DNA from: Acidobacteriaceae bacterium | GTDB taxonomy: Bacteria; Acidobacteriota; Terriglobia; Terriglobales; Acidobacteriaceae | Length of the DNA stretch: 32,553 nucleotides | NCBI GenBank assembly: GCA_030037705.1 | Contig: JASHQE010000136.1 | Coordinates: 1-32,553, forward strand | Reading direction: 5' to 3' | Shown here: positions 32,464-32,553 of the stretch, piece by piece | Layout: each line of letters starts with the position of its first letter | Position numbering within the stretch: position 1 is the first letter of the stretch | Notes under the pieces: model-generated | The model's database searches: none | What the model was told of the DNA's origin: nothing | Seen by the model: the letters and a program-made list of their open reading frames with translations, nothing else | Position numbers and translations under genes: made by a program

Positions 32464-32553
32464 CTTCGAAATAGCCGCAGACGACCCTGCCCGAGCTAAT
32501 AACGATAGGGCTCTCCCCAGTTGAGCCGCTTGTGGAGAAAATCAAACGTTCCC

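Overview
The window reads as a chromosomal stretch of a free-living, moderately GC-rich Gram-negative heterotroph. My best inference is an acidobacterium (Terriglobia-like). The grounds are Tat-exported TIM-barrel glycosidases, split transketolase and acid-sugar operons, a porin-cytochrome cluster with a NapC-type partner, and many small palindromic intergenic repeats. I see no rRNA or tRNA gene, transposase, phage gene or CRISPR array. About twenty real genes fill most of the window.

Layout. (1) Positions 1-412 and 31944-32333 hold small inverted-repeat elements bordered by CTAG, one carrying a nested TA-flanked element. (2) 505-7732 is an acetyl-phosphate module: a Pta/Ptb-family acyltransferase and a tandem universal stress protein (minus strand), divergent from phosphoketolase and acetate kinase (plus), followed by a heme-modification-type radical SAM/SPASM protein. 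(3) 7940-13536 encodes an electron conduit: periplasmic decaheme cytochrome, MtrB/PioB-like outer-membrane barrel, small monoheme cytochrome c and membrane-anchored NapC/NirT-like multiheme cytochrome. Three CGTGA-N6-TCACA palindromes, two before phosphoketolase and one before the decaheme gene, suggest that one CRP/FNR-family regulator ties (2) to (3). (4) 13700-20553 (minus) is a compact sugar operon: transketolase N half, transketolase C half, FGGY kinase, sugar permease, fucose/arabinose-type isomerase and SorC regulator. It is preceded by a consensus-like promoter flanked by repeated operator-like boxes. (5) 20787-24985 (minus) is an acid-sugar operon: enolase-superfamily dehydratase, MFS transporter, amidohydrolase-fold protein and beta-hydroxyacid dehydrogenase. 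(6) 25521-31879 (minus) has two Tat-exported glycosidase-like proteins, a DapA-family aldolase/dehydratase and a Gfo/Idh/MocA oxidoreductase.

How the parts may work together (inference). The secreted enzymes of (6) would release sugars or sugar acids from plant-type glycans. Operon (5) plus the DapA-family enzyme would take an aldonic, uronic or aldaric acid to pyruvate and a small aldehyde or hydroxyacid. Operon (4) would isomerise, phosphorylate and cut a sugar by a two-subunit transketolase, the architecture of the D-apiose pathway. Xylulose-5-P made by transketolase could then be split by phosphoketolase into acetyl-P and glyceraldehyde-3-P. The conduit of (3) could dispose of electrons to, or take them from, an extracellular or periplasmic partner.

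Most notable for follow-up are: a 43-bp element shared by the promoters of operons (5) and (6); the split-transketolase sugar operon with its operator array; the porin-cytochrome cluster sharing predicted control with phosphoketolase; and the layered small repeats, which show conserved hairpins with compensatory changes.
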